Assembly (NCBI RefSeq): GCF_000801105.2
Contig: NC_079519.1
Location: 13,142,668-13,206,667, forward strand
Reading direction: 5' to 3'
DNA from: Raphanus sativus
Taxonomy: Eukaryota; Streptophyta; Magnoliopsida; Brassicales; Brassicaceae
DNA length: 64,000 bases
Positions within the stretch are counted from its first letter, which is position 1; every line of letters starts with the position of its first letter. A program made the position numbers and the translations under genes. This document shows, piece by piece, positions 11,701-22,171 of this stretch. The notes under the pieces were generated by a model. It was given only the letters and a program-made list of their open reading frames with translations, was not told the DNA's origin and did not search any database.

Positions 11701-12537
11701 AAAGTCTGTCGCCTCCGCAAAGCTTTATATGGTCTAAAACAGGTACCGCGAGCATGGTACTCTGAGCTACACAAGTTTCTCGTTGCATCTGGGTTCTACA
11801 ACTCCTTATCCGATACCTCGCTATTCATCCTCAAACAGGGCAATCAGTTCGTCTATCTGCTTGTGTATGTAGACGATATCATAGTCACGGGAACCTCGTC
11901 TCAGCTGGTCCAACAAGTCATTGATACACTCGCACGGAAATTCTCCATCAAGGATATGGGGAACCTGAGCTATTTTCTTGGCATTGAGGCGATAAGGACA
12001 AAAGATGGTCTGCATCTGATGCAACGAAAATACGTCACCGACCTTCTTACCAAGACAAACATGCTTCACTCCAAACTGGTCTCCACTCCTATGGCATCCT
12101 CACCGAAGTTGACACTGCACTCAGGCTCACCACTCGCGGATCCTTGACAGTACAGGCAGGTCGTGGGGAGCCTTCAGTACTTGTCATTGACAAGACCCGA
12201 CATTGCTTATGCGGTGAACCGACTTTCCCAATTCATGCATCGCCCAACAACATGTCATTGGCTCGCCGTCAAACGCCTTCTTCGATATCTCTCTGGTACA
12301 CTAAGCCATGGCATCTTTCTGCGGAAGCAGACTGAAACACCACTACATGCGTTTTCAGATGCAGATTGGACTGGCGACTCCGATGACTATGTCTCCACCA
12401 ATGGCTACATCATTTATCTCGGCTCTCACCCGGTGTCGTGGACGTCAAGGAAGCAGAAGGGCGTCGCACGGTCCTCGACAGAGGCCGAGTACAGGGCTGT
12501 TGCCAACGCCTCTGCGGTCCTCGACAAAAACAATTGA
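8707..12537 (+). pseudogene. Ty1/copia gag-pol polyprotein with one in-frame stop and lost 3' end
   Basis: A single frame runs from ATG 8707. Order: gag (LTSTNFLMWKRQVHALLDGY at the N-terminus), CCHC knuckle CQLCGIFGHSARRC (about residue 258), protease DSGATHH (residue 309), integrase (YTDNGGEY and EHNGLSERKHR), RT with YVDD (residues 1054-1057), then RNase H (DADWTGD and STEAEYRA). This gag-PR-INT-RT-RH order defines Ty1/copia, and the gag start resembles the Ale/Retrofit lineage. A TGA at 12145-12147 interrupts the RT/RNase H linker, and the same frame stays open afterwards. The frame loses similarity at about 12520, where another element joins, so the last part of RNase H and the 3' LTR are missing. 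Apart from that stop, 1146 codons are open, suggesting a fairly young copy. Confidence 0.9.
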
Positions 12538-14294
12538 TATAAGTTTGAATTACTTATTAAAAAATGATGTAGAATATTTGTTTCAGTATCAGTTATAGTA
12601 ACCGATGTGTTTTTAAATCTATATAACATCATTTTCACTGCAACTGATACAAATCTATACTAGTTTACGTCATTTCAAACAATTGATACAGAATATAAGT
12701 TTACATCACTTAAATAACTGATACATGTATTAATTTGTGTTAATAACAGTTAGAGAAATGATTTAAAGCAACATTGTTTATAATAAATGATGCAACTTTG
12801 ATATTAAAAATAAGTTTGTTTACAGTATATTAATATATGTATATTTAAAGCTTATTTTGACGATTTTTTTTGTTTGGATACATTTGACGATTCTAAAGCT
12901 TATTTTTATAAATTAGAATATTCAATATTGATTTTATAAAAATATAAAATTTATATATTTTCTGGCTATCTTTTAATAAAATTTGATTAAATAATCAACC
13001 TGAAAATTAAATTATGTAAAACATATATAACTGATTTTTTACATCCAAGTATATGTAACTGATTATAAATACATAATTATTCAAAAAAAAGAGTTTACGA
13101 GGGATATGCTAAAATTTTACCTGAAATAAATGCTAATAGTTAATTAACATTTATGGTTTTGTTTTTAGTTTGTTAAGAAAATTGATCTCCTTTTTTGTCT
13201 CACCCACAAACTCACATTCCTCTTATCATGTCAAGAACTTCTCTCACACTCACAACACTTCGAAAACTTTCAATCACTTTTTTCAAAGTTAAAATTCTGA
13301 TTACTGATCATCTTCTACTCATCTTCTAAAATCTTTAAAGACTTTATTATTTTGTATTACTACATGTTTTGTTTTCATTTCTTCACCTATTGGTTTCTGT
13401 TTGCTATTTGGAATGATATTTACATTCCTAGCAATCATTAATAGATTAAAATGAAGATATGGTAAACTTCATCTCCAAAAGTTTTCTACAGGAGAAACAG
13501 TACAGGTATTTTAAAAATATATGCTATTCACATTTATAGATAATTATTTTCTCTCAAACAGAAATCATCAAAGGTCTCTATTAAATTTAATTTTGATTTT
13601 CTTTAAGTTTTAGAGGACAAAAGTATCTTCAAATATGATGATACTCAAAGAATCTTCACCATGAACAGTTTACAATCCATGGCAGAAATAGAGCATGTGA
13701 CCTGTACAAGAAGGAACTAAGAACAAGGAACAATGTTTTGATGAAGCTATCATCAGTAGATGCGTTTGATGTGTGTTGTTTTATCTTTTTTTTTGTAAAT
13801 TATTTTTCAATCGTGATGTAGATTCTGAAAAAAAAAATATAATGAAAGTTTTTAATTTTAGTTCTGTTATTGAAATCTTAACTGATATTGAAAAAAAAAT
13901 ATTGTTGTTTTGTAATATATCATTAATTAATAAAAATAAAAATAAAATAATTATTTATTAAATCAAATAATTTTTTATATTGTCGTAATTATTATAATAA
14001 TTTAATTTAATTTTAACATCATTTATTTATAACTGAAATAAATATTTAACATCAATTATAATTTATGATGTAAATGGTAACATCATTTCTAACAATTGAC
14101 ACATACTAACATCACTTAAATAATTGATGGAAATATTTACTATTTTTACATCGGTTTTCAACAAAATGATACAAATTATTTGCATCACCAAAAACTAAGT
14201 CATTTATTTAAGTGATGTAAAATATTTTTGCATCATTTATAAGTAATACAAATATATAAAATAAATGATTTAAACTAGCCATTTTTTTGTAGTG
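12520..14294. mobile_element. Non-autonomous CACTA-like DNA transposon
   Basis: The right end reads TTTTTTTGTAGTG, the reverse of CACTACAAAAAAA, a classic En/Spm terminus. The left end is a diverged CTCGACAAAAAC. Just inside both ends lie matching subterminal words (TTACTTAT, AAATGATG, AATATTT), and words such as AACTGATACA and AAGTGATGTAA recur throughout, as in CACTA subterminal repeats. No transposase frame is visible. No 3-bp target duplication can be matched, so one end may be rearranged. It replaces the 3' end of the copia element. Confidence 0.55.
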
Positions 14295-14296
14295 CA

Positions 14297-14699
14297 AATT
14301 GATAGTTTGTAACTTAATTTCCCATAGACCAATGATTTTAATTGGTTTACTTTTAACCAAATGATTTTGAATCAATTAAACCAAAAAACTAAATAAAAAT
14401 AAATAAATATATAGATATATTATTTTCACTTTAAAAAAAAGTTTATGTTAATAATAAGAAATTATTTATATACAGTTAATTTTTATATATTTAGAAAATT
14501 GAAAATAATTTGTTATTATTAAACATAAATTTTTATTTTTTAAAGTGAAAATAATATATATATATATATGTGTGTATATATATTTTTAAAAAATTGGTTT
14601 AATTGATTTAAAATAATTTGGTTAAAAGTAAACCAATTAAAATAAGTAAACCAATTAAAATCATTGGTGTATGGGTAATTAAGTTCTAAACTATCAATT
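14297..14699. mobile_element. Long hairpin (foldback) MITE
   Basis: The left arm begins AATTGATAGTTTG and carries TAATTGGTTTACTTTTAACC. The right arm is its reverse complement and ends AACTATCAATT. The pairing continues inward through CACTTTAAA and AACATAAA blocks to an AT-rich loop, so nearly the whole 403 bp folds on itself. The right arm has one extra 18-bp repeat (TAAGTAAACCAATTAAAA). No target duplication is certain because the left edge touches the CACTA-like end. Confidence 0.75.
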
Positions 14700-15169
14700 C
14701 GGGGAGAAATACATCTACAGTTTTTATTTCGTGGAGATCTAGTACGAGGTCATAGTTTGGTGGGGATCTGATGCTATATGATAGTTATCATATATATTAT
14801 ATTCTCAAAGCTTAATATGATATAAAAACCATATTTCCAGTTCTTTTATTGTATTTTCTTATATATATTGAAAACATATTTTAATAATGGTTCTTGAAAA
14901 ATATTTTAGTAAAAATAAAATTTTAAATATATGTATATTTTTGAATCAATTTTGATATAAATCAACATTAAATTATTATTTTGATTTGAAATATGTATAT
15001 AAAGTTTGACTTTTGTTTTATGATTATTTTAGACAAAAAAAATTTAAGTAATTAGATAAGTTCATTTTCTTATATTTTAAAACTGGTCCAAACAGATAGT
15101 TTTCATAATATAATAAATTTTCAATTTCTTAATAATATAAATCTATTAATTTTTTCTTAATATATTGTT

Positions 15170-15375
15170 ATTCATGTTTCCATACAACATTATATTTATT
15201 TTTAACATTCTTATTCATGTTTCCAAACAAATCTTCTTTTTAAACTACTATTCATGTTTCCAAACAAATTTATTTTTTTAAATTGATATCCATGTTTCTA
15301 AACAAATTTTTTTTAAAGACTTTTATCCATGTTTCCAAACAAATCTAGATTGTACTTCAGTTTTAATAATATAGA
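15170..15375 (-). mobile_element. 5' end of a Helitron (A) with 37-43-bp repeats
   Basis: The minus strand starts TCTATATTATTAAAACTGAA at 15375, matching the 5' terminus of small Brassicaceae Helitrons. Leading into it are five copies of an ATTCATGTTTCCAAACAAA-like unit at 15170, 15213, 15250, 15288 and 15325. The 3' end of this element was not found to the left, so the extent is a minimum. Confidence 0.6.
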
Positions 15376-15936
15376 CTAGATCTTGACCCACCCGACTGGG
15401 CGGGTGTTTATTTTAACTTGTAAAAATATTATCAACTTATACCAAATTGAAAATTATTGGATTTTATAAAGTATGGTCCACGTTCTTTGCTATTATATGA
15501 TTGTTATTGTATTTAATATATTTGTAATACAAAAAATACTAATGTTAGTATATATATTTTTTACATTGTTTATTTGATATTGTAACCATATAATTTTTAA
15601 ATTAATAAATAACACATATATCGTATTGATGGATAACAAATCTTGTTTGAGAGAAATATATTTTTACCTTTGTATTATATAGAAACTATAAATACTAATA
15701 ATTATGATAAACAACCAATAATTACAATGATCCAATAAATAATTTAATTATAAAAATGGATCATAATAGCAAATTAAATAATGTGGCTAACTTCTTTAGT
15801 AACAATTTAAAAAAAAAACATAAGCTCAACCCAAGATAGATATTATCTTTGTGTCCAAACAACATTTTAATTTTTTAACTCTGCAATTTATGTTGCCAAA
15901 CAAATCTAAAAGGTACTTCTACTTTAATAAGATAGA
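15376..15936 (-). mobile_element. Non-autonomous Helitron (B), 561 bp
   Basis: On the minus strand it starts TCTATCTTATTAAAGTAGAA at 15936 and ends CTAG at 15376. A GC hairpin (ACCCG...CGGGT) lies about 11 bp before the CTAG. Flanking bases are A (15375) and T (15937), the A^T target of Helitrons. There is no Rep/helicase frame. Its left boundary coincides exactly with the 5' terminus of Helitron A. The words TTTAATAAGATAGA and CCAAACAAATCTA show that both belong to the same family. Confidence 0.75.
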
Positions 15937-16223
15937 TAAGAGAAACATATACTGCAGAACAACTATAGTGCGTATAAAATAACGGTTCAAAATAAAATAT
16001 AAATGATGACATATATAATTAATATAGTAATTCTGGGATGCATATAATATATTTATATTTTACAAACTGAAATATCAGTAATACATATAATTTTAAAACT
16101 ATTTTTTTCTTAAAAAGTATTTTAAATATCTGAATTGTGAAATTTAATATGGTATTATTAATTTTTTATAGCTAATATAATAATTTATTAAAAATATTAT
16201 TATTTCTCTAGTTGTTTTAAACG
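15937..16223. other. AT-rich intergenic sequence, nothing recognised
   Basis: No ORF, terminal repeat or tandem array is visible in this stretch. Confidence 0.4.
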
Positions 16224-17240
16224 AAATGAAATTAGGATCTATTCAATTCCGGTTCCAATTGGGTTCTTCGGTTTAAGGTTTAAGATCTATTCGGGTATTT
16301 AAATTATTCAGTTTGATTTCTGTTCGGTTTGCGTAACAAAGTTAGAAACCGGATAATGTTCGAGATAATTCGGATAATTTTAGATATTTTGGATAGAAAT
16401 ATTTTACTAATTCATTTTTGGGCATTTATTTTTTAGTCAGTACGTTATCTCGGTTTAGAAATAACACTTTCAATTATTATTTTTTTGTCAACCATATTTT
16501 ATTCCCACGAGTCAAGGATACACCTAGGGATGGACGTTCAGATATCCATTCTGGTTCGGATCGGGTATTTTGGATTTTCGGATATTTTAGTATAGAGGTA
16601 TAGAACCCGTTCGGGTATTTCTGTACTTAGGGTCGGGTTCGGGTATTTTAGTTCAGGTTTGTTTATTTTGGATCGGGTTTTCGGATATTTAGATTTTGAA
16701 AGAAAAAAAATTAAAATTAAAATTTCTTTAGCTTCTTGTATATAAAAATATAACTTTTACTTACTGACTTTTTTTTCTATTTTTAATAGTTTAAATGATT
16801 AATAGATTTGGAGAAACATTTCAAAAATAAAAAGACACTAATTTGGTTATTGTTTTCAAATTTTAGATGTAACTTTTGATAAATAAATGGAACAAAAAAC
16901 TTGGCATGCATTTGAAATCAGTATCAGATCATTTTATCCGTAATTAATGTATATTATATGATTTTAAAGTATGTGTAACATCAATATATAGATATTTTAA
17001 ATAAAATGATAGATGTAAACTAGATATATAAGGTAAGTATACATATATTCGGTTATCTTCGGATATCCATTCGGTTTGGATATTACCGTTCGGGTTCGGA
17101 TATCAAATCTCTCCTAATTCAATATCTATTCAGGTAGTTTGCTACTTCGGTTTGAATTTCGATTTCGATTTTTCATGTCGGATTTTGGGGCGGCTTCGGG
17201 TATCGGGTAATGTCGGATTTTGGGGCGGCTTCGGGTATTA
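16224..17240. repeat. Degenerate CGGGTTCGGGTATTT-type dispersed repeat
   Basis: Words such as TTCGGGTATTT, GGTCGGGTTCGGG and TCGGATATCCATTC recur at 16224-16380, 16519-16690 and 17040-17230. Relative to the copy at 7620-8305 the words are in the opposite orientation. The start CACCTAGGGATGGACG mirrors the GCCCACCCCTA end of the other copy. A short direct duplication of about 26 bp (TCGGATTTTGGGGCGGCTTC...) occurs at about 17178 and 17213. Confidence 0.5.
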
Positions 17241-17272
17241 GAGTATTATTAATAATTTTATAACTTTTCAAA

Positions 17273-17441
17273 AATCTAAATATTTTTACACTCCTTATCC
17301 ATTTGATCAAACGAGCAAGTTTATAAAATTTAATAATTCTTTTGAAAAGTTTATAAAATTTAATGAAAATATATATATATATATATATATTTTAAGTTAT
17401 AAAAAAGTCAAATGGATAAGGAGTGTAAAAATATTTAGATT
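17273..17441. mobile_element. Small MITE with perfect 34-bp inverted repeats
   Basis: The 34-bp arm at 17273-17306 (AATCTAAATATTTTTACACT...) is perfectly complementary to 17408-17441. The interior contains a duplicated AAGTTTATAAAATTTAAT word and a TA microsatellite. I could not define a target duplication. Confidence 0.65.
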
Positions 17442-17995
17442 CTTAATCAAGAGATTATGTTTCTTCTAAATATTATCTAAGTAGTATTAAATAAATTATG
17501 AAACTAAAGCAAAAAAAAAACTAAAGCAGTGTTATAAATACCTCTTATTAGGATCGAATCATTTGATTTCTTCATTGTTAAAAGTATGTTCAATAATGAA
17601 CAGAAAACTGGGTATTATTTGTACTTTCTCTGCGTAAATACTGTGCACATACATATTATTTAGTGATACTGTTGGTCTGTCAATGTCCTCTGAATAAATA
17701 TATAATATATGGATGAATTTGTCTTTCCAAAATTCCGTTAGTTAGCGAAAACTTGATTTATTATATTATTCTCTGATATCATTGCTGCAAACAGTTATTT
17801 TTTTTTTTTTGTAAAAAATGCTGCAAACAATTATTGTTAGCTTATTTATGTGTTAAAGTTTTTTCTTTCATTTCTCGGAGGAGTAACCCTCTTCAACTAG
17901 GTTTAAGGAAATGCATTAAAGTATACACTGTGATTATTTTAACATAAATCAAACATACGCATGCAAATGGTCTAATATATATATATATATAGGCA
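17442..17995. other. AT-rich intergenic sequence, nothing recognised
   Basis: No long ORF, terminal repeat or tandem repeat stands out. A short TA microsatellite occurs near 17975-17990. Confidence 0.4.
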
Positions 17996-18004
17996 TTTAA
18001 TTAT

Positions 18005-18631
18005 GACTTTTTCTTAGGTTCACCAACCAATAGAAAATTGTTATTTTAAATTTAATATCTTTTAATTAAGAAAACAAAAATAACTTGCCAAATTATATTA
18101 TGCTTTTAAAATAAATAAAAAGATTAAATAAATAAAATAACAATAGTTCTCAATAAAAATTATTTTAAAAAAATATTTATTTATAAGATTTGGAGTTTAG
18201 TGTTTAAGATTTATAGTTTAGAATTTATGCAAATGTTTAGTGTTTTTCCAAGGGTTAGGGTTTACCCAAGGGTTTAGAGTTTACCCAAGGATTTAGGGTT
18301 TAGGATTAGAGTTTAGGGTTTAGTGTTTTGTTGACAACATGTTTAGTGTTTTTTCCAAGGGTTTATGGTTTACCCAAGGGTTTAGGGTTTATGATTAGAG
18401 TTTAGGGTTTAGTATTAGAGTTTAGGGTTTAGTGTTTTGTTGACAACATTAATATTTTAATTCATTTTTATATTTTATTTTTATTTATTTTAAAATTTTA
18501 TTTTGAAAAAATAATATAATTTGACAAATTATTTGTTTCCTTAATTAAAAGATAATGAATCTAAAATGACAAGTTTCTATTGGTTGGTGAACCTAAAGGT
18601 TCACCCTAGGGGGTGAACCCAAGAATAACTC
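18005..18631. mobile_element. Mutator-type MITE with 9-bp target duplication
   Basis: TTTAATTAT occurs directly before (17996-18004) and after (18632-18640) the element. Long imperfect inverted arms begin GACTTTTTCTTAGGTTC on the left and, reverse complemented, GAGTTATTCTTGGGTTC on the right. They continue through GGTTCACCAACCAATAGAAA and CTTTTAATTAAG. A 9-bp duplication with long terminal repeats is the hallmark of Mutator-like elements. The core (about 18185-18450) is made of degenerate TTTAGGGTTTAG words. The right arm contains an additional GGTTCACCC palindrome. There is no coding capacity. Confidence 0.8.
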
Positions 18632-18744
18632 TTTAATTATATAGATAAGAATCCGGATTCACATATCCGATGCGGTTCCAGTCAGGTATGTAAGATGCCG
18701 GGTTTTTTTTTGCCATCTTTGTAATATTTATTATTAGAACTATC

Positions 18745-20215
18745 TCCAATAAGTCCCCTCATTTTAAATAGAGTCCACCCTCAAAATAAAGGAATGAAAG
18801 AGTGGTTTTCCAATGGTATTCCTCAAATTTTTTTCTTAAAAGTTTATATTTTACATTTTAGTCCTCAATTTAAATAATAATTAACTATAACAATTAAAAT
18901 TTAATAAATAAACAATAATCACATATTAATATATGATATTGACATAATTAATAAACAGATTTAATTATAGCATCAAATTACTTATAATAAAAAATAAAAA
19001 GCATAAAAAACATAAAATTACATATAATAAAACCCAAACAATTCAAATTACAATATATATAAAACAAAACTAATCAATACGATTATTTCCGTAATGCTCC
19101 CATATATGCTCAATCAATGCATTTTTAAGTGATAAATGAGCTTCCTTATTTTTTTATTAATATATTATTATTGTTTAAAAAATTATAAGATCAGAATTAT
19201 AATATTTAAGTGCTAATATAATTATAATAGTATAATGCTTCATAAAAAATAACTAGATCTTGATCCGTGCGACCGCACGGGTATTAATTTTCTGTTTTAG
19301 TTTTTATTTATTTATACCAAATGATGTATTTGTAATACTTGACCGTTTTACATTGACTACGTTAGGAATGTGTATTTGGATACCCACTGAGATTCCCGAG
19401 TTTAAAGATTTCAGTAACATTCAAATATTTATAAATTTTGGTTTCAGTTTGATTCGGGTATTTGCGGGTTCGGTTCAGATACGAATAACCCGTTTGAATT
19501 ATTTTAAAATTTTCAAAATTTATATATACTTTAAATTTCTCAAAACATATAAATTTGAGTAATGTAAGCCAAAATATCTAAATTAAAAATTAAAAAAACA
19601 GGTTGAACTTCAATATTTGGATGGACAATAAATATATATTTTAAATATTTTTGGTGTTTGATTATTGTTATCTACTTTATATGTTTATTTTGACTATTTT
19701 TTATATTTTCAAATAGTTTAGACAACTTTAAGTTGACAAAAAAAGACAACTTTAAAATATCATTAATTGTTGAAGAATAAAAAACAAAATACATTAATCT
19801 AACTAAAAAGACAAACATTAAAATAGGAAAAAAAATACATTAATCTAACTGAAAAAGACAAGCATTAAAATAGGAAAGAAAAAGAAACACATTAATATAA
19901 CTGAAAAAGACAATCATTAAAATCGGAAACTCAATTTAATTTTCAGTGGCATGCAATTGTAAATAACACTGAAAATTAAGGGGTATTCTATATGTGTACT
20001 TCTGTTTTAATAAGATAGATAAGTACACAATCATAAGACATACATAAATAGAAGGACTAAAGTGAAAAGTAAATAGTGTCTTAAGGGCCTCAACAGTGCC
20101 CCCTCAAATTTGAGGGTCTAATGTTCACCCCCTTAAAATTTGAAGGGATAAGGGTCTGTTGGAATGCAAAACCCCTTAAAAAATAAGGGGATAAGGGTCT
20201 GTTGGAGATGCTTTT
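18745..20215. mobile_element. Inverted-repeat DNA element with ATCTCCAA termini, hosting a Helitron
   Basis: The left edge reads TATCTCCAATAAGTCCC. The right edge, reverse complemented, reads CATCTCCAACAGACCC. Inside the right edge are several AAGGGGATAAGGGTCTGTTGGA repeats. These diverged termini and a non-coding AT-rich interior suggest an old non-autonomous DNA transposon. Helitron C (19253-20019) is nested within it. The superfamily is uncertain. Confidence 0.45.
19253..20019 (-). mobile_element. Non-autonomous Helitron (C), 767 bp
   Basis: On the minus strand it begins TCTATCTTATTAAAACAGAA at 20019 and ends CTAG at 19253. Just before CTAG is a perfect 7-bp hairpin (CCGTGCG/CGCACGG). Flanking bases are A (19252) and T (20020), the expected target. 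The interior holds CCGAACCC-type words and repeated AAAAAGACAA...ATTAAAATAGGAAA units at about 19740-19930. No Rep/helicase frame is present. Confidence 0.8.
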
Positions 20216-21015
20216 AAAGGTCCAAGGTCCGAACAGTACAGGACCAAACCCATAATACATAAACCGAAAACTACAAGTCCTATAGACCTAACTAAAAAAT
20301 CAGAAAAACCTGAGGCCCACACCGCCAAAACCAAATCGATTTGAGGCGTTTCCACGCATCGAAGTCTCCGTACACGTGTTAACATCTGCACCAAAAAGGG
20401 AGCACGTGTCACGAACGCTTCTTCTTGACCGTCACCACGACGGAGCAACACCGGGAAACACGATCAAAACCCTCGTTTCGTCAGAATCCTCTGAATCCTA
20501 TCACCTCAAACTTGTCCTCCGGAACACACCGGAGACAGAAACTTCACCCATCATCTTCGCTTGAACACTTTTAGCGGAGAGCGTTATCGAAGCCAATTCC
20601 GAGATCTCATCCAGAGCCATAAAAGTCGTCATCTTCTACCGCATTGCTTCCTTCACCGGAGAGTACCCACGATTCGTCAAGGTATCGACCTGAAGCGAAG
20701 CCGCAAACACCACCAAGTCACAATCGGAAACTGGAGTCCTACCAGAGCCACCGTCGACAATGGAAAGATCGTATGACGCAGAAACTGAGAGCCGCCGTTC
20801 ACCCTTATCGAATAGGTGCAACGCCAGAGGCAAAGCCGTCTGTCTACCATGAGAAAGATGCGATGCCGGAAACAGAGGAAATAACAAAGACAGCCGAACG
20901 AGAAAAGAACAGAAAAACACGAAAAGATAAAAGAAACCGGACCAGCGGTGGCTGTGGGAGTCCACACCGTCGGCCGGAGACCACGATTCATGGCGGTGTT
21001 TACTAGTGACAATAC
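20216..21015. other. GC-richer unassigned island
   Basis: This 0.8-kb block is clearly richer in G and C than its AT-rich surroundings. It has overlapping open stretches on both strands of up to 120 codons, none with a recognisable domain. It could be the 5' part of a decayed retroelement or a captured gene fragment. I do not assign a product. Confidence 0.3.
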
Positions 21016-21059
21016 AGAGCGATTTTCCAGAAAGAGAAAGTCCTCAGTAAATTTAAGAT

Positions 21060-21440
21060 GCCGGATAATTCAGATATAAGAAAAAAACTGATCATGTAAT
21101 TTTATATTTCGGATGGGATTTGGTTCACAGTCGAATTTGGATATTTTCGGGTATACCTAGTTTTTTGGTTCCAATTAGAGTTGACTTATTATAACCCAAA
21201 TTTATAGAAAACAACCAATTTTATCTGAAATATCATGTTCGGATCTGAATTTATATATCCAACCATGTCCAAAAATATTGAAAGTAACCGAATATATCAA
21301 GAATGTAAAATAATTTAAAATAACATAAATATCTAAAATAATTAATGTATTCAAATTTCTAATTATAGTTTTTTATATTTGAATTATTATATGAATTAGT
21401 ATAACTAATATTTTTAGATATATTTATACTTTGGATATTT
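21060..21440. repeat. Degenerate CCGAATAT-type dispersed repeat
   Basis: AT-rich sequence with GCCGGATAATTC, TTTCGGGTATACC and AACCGAATATATC words, related to the repeats at 7620 and 16224. Non-coding. Confidence 0.4.
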
Positions 21441-21600
21441 TAGATAATTTACTAGGAAGATTTACAAATATGACTCAAAACTTGAGTTTAAATGCAAAAC
21501 TATACCCAAATTTGAATCAAATGCAAAACAAACCTAAAATCCATGTGAAATTACAGCAACCCCTTGTGACCAAACAAAAAACCAGAACTTATTTTTACGA

Positions 21601-22070
21601 ATATAGCTCCAGAAAGTCTCCTGAGTCTTCTGAGATATTGTAATTCGTCCAGACGAATTCCATGGAAGTCGTCTGGTATGGTTGATCTTAAAAATAATTT
21701 ATAAATTTTGTAAAAAATATTTTGATAAGTGAAAAAAATAAAATCATGTAATTATAAAATAGTTTTAAGCGATATAAAAAGATTTAAAAATAATTGTTTT
21801 TAACATAGATGAGTGAAAGTAGTGAATCATGATATTCTTTGGTTTAGGGTTTAACAAACATATGTTGTAGTATTGTATGTATTCTTAGGATTAGATTTTG
21901 CAAAGCTTAGATGTTTTTTTGAAAAATCTTTTTTTTTACCTATATATGTTTATTTATGTATATAGTAAACACTTTTAAGTTTAATTTGATTTTACTAAGT
22001 GTTTAGTTAGTTAAATTAGTTTAGGAGTTGTGTTTAAGGGCTAGACGACTTACAGAGAAGTCGTCTAGAC
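21601..22070. repeat. Left part of the AGACGACTT palindrome repeat region
   Basis: Dyads built on AGACGACTT...AAGTCGTCT occur at about 21652-21675 and 22041-22069 (11-bp perfect arms CTAGACGACTT/AAGTCGTCTAG). The same motif resumes at 27421 after the LINE, so 21601-22070 and 27421-29640 were probably contiguous before LINE insertion. Non-coding. Confidence 0.65.
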
Positions 22071-22171
22071 CTTAAATTAGTTTAGGAGTTATGTTTTCCA
22101 CGGGCCGTCCCTCGCTTCTCGTTTACTACAACATATGTTTGTCAAACCCTAAACCAAACAATATCATGATT
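21825..22171. repeat. 48-bp inverted repeat at the LINE 5' junction
   Basis: 21825-21872 is the reverse complement of 22124-22171 with two mismatches. Both include the words GGTTTAGGGTTT and CAAACATATGTTGTAGTA. The right arm directly abuts the LINE leader. Between the arms is a direct duplication of TTAAATTAGTTTAGGAGTT (about 22012 and 22072). A 29-bp piece resembling the LINE 3' coding region sits at 22097-22125. Confidence 0.85.

Noticed and set aside
10376..12069. Minus-strand open frames within the copia element
   Set aside because: They are antisense shadows of the gag-pol frame.
18185..18450. Interstitial telomere array
   Set aside because: TTTAGGG words are too irregular and too few, and they lie inside a MITE with its own terminal repeats and target duplication.
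20376..21012. Several overlapping open frames of 62-120 codons on both strands
   Set aside because: No domain, no consistent start context and similar openness on opposite strands. I treat the block as unassigned.
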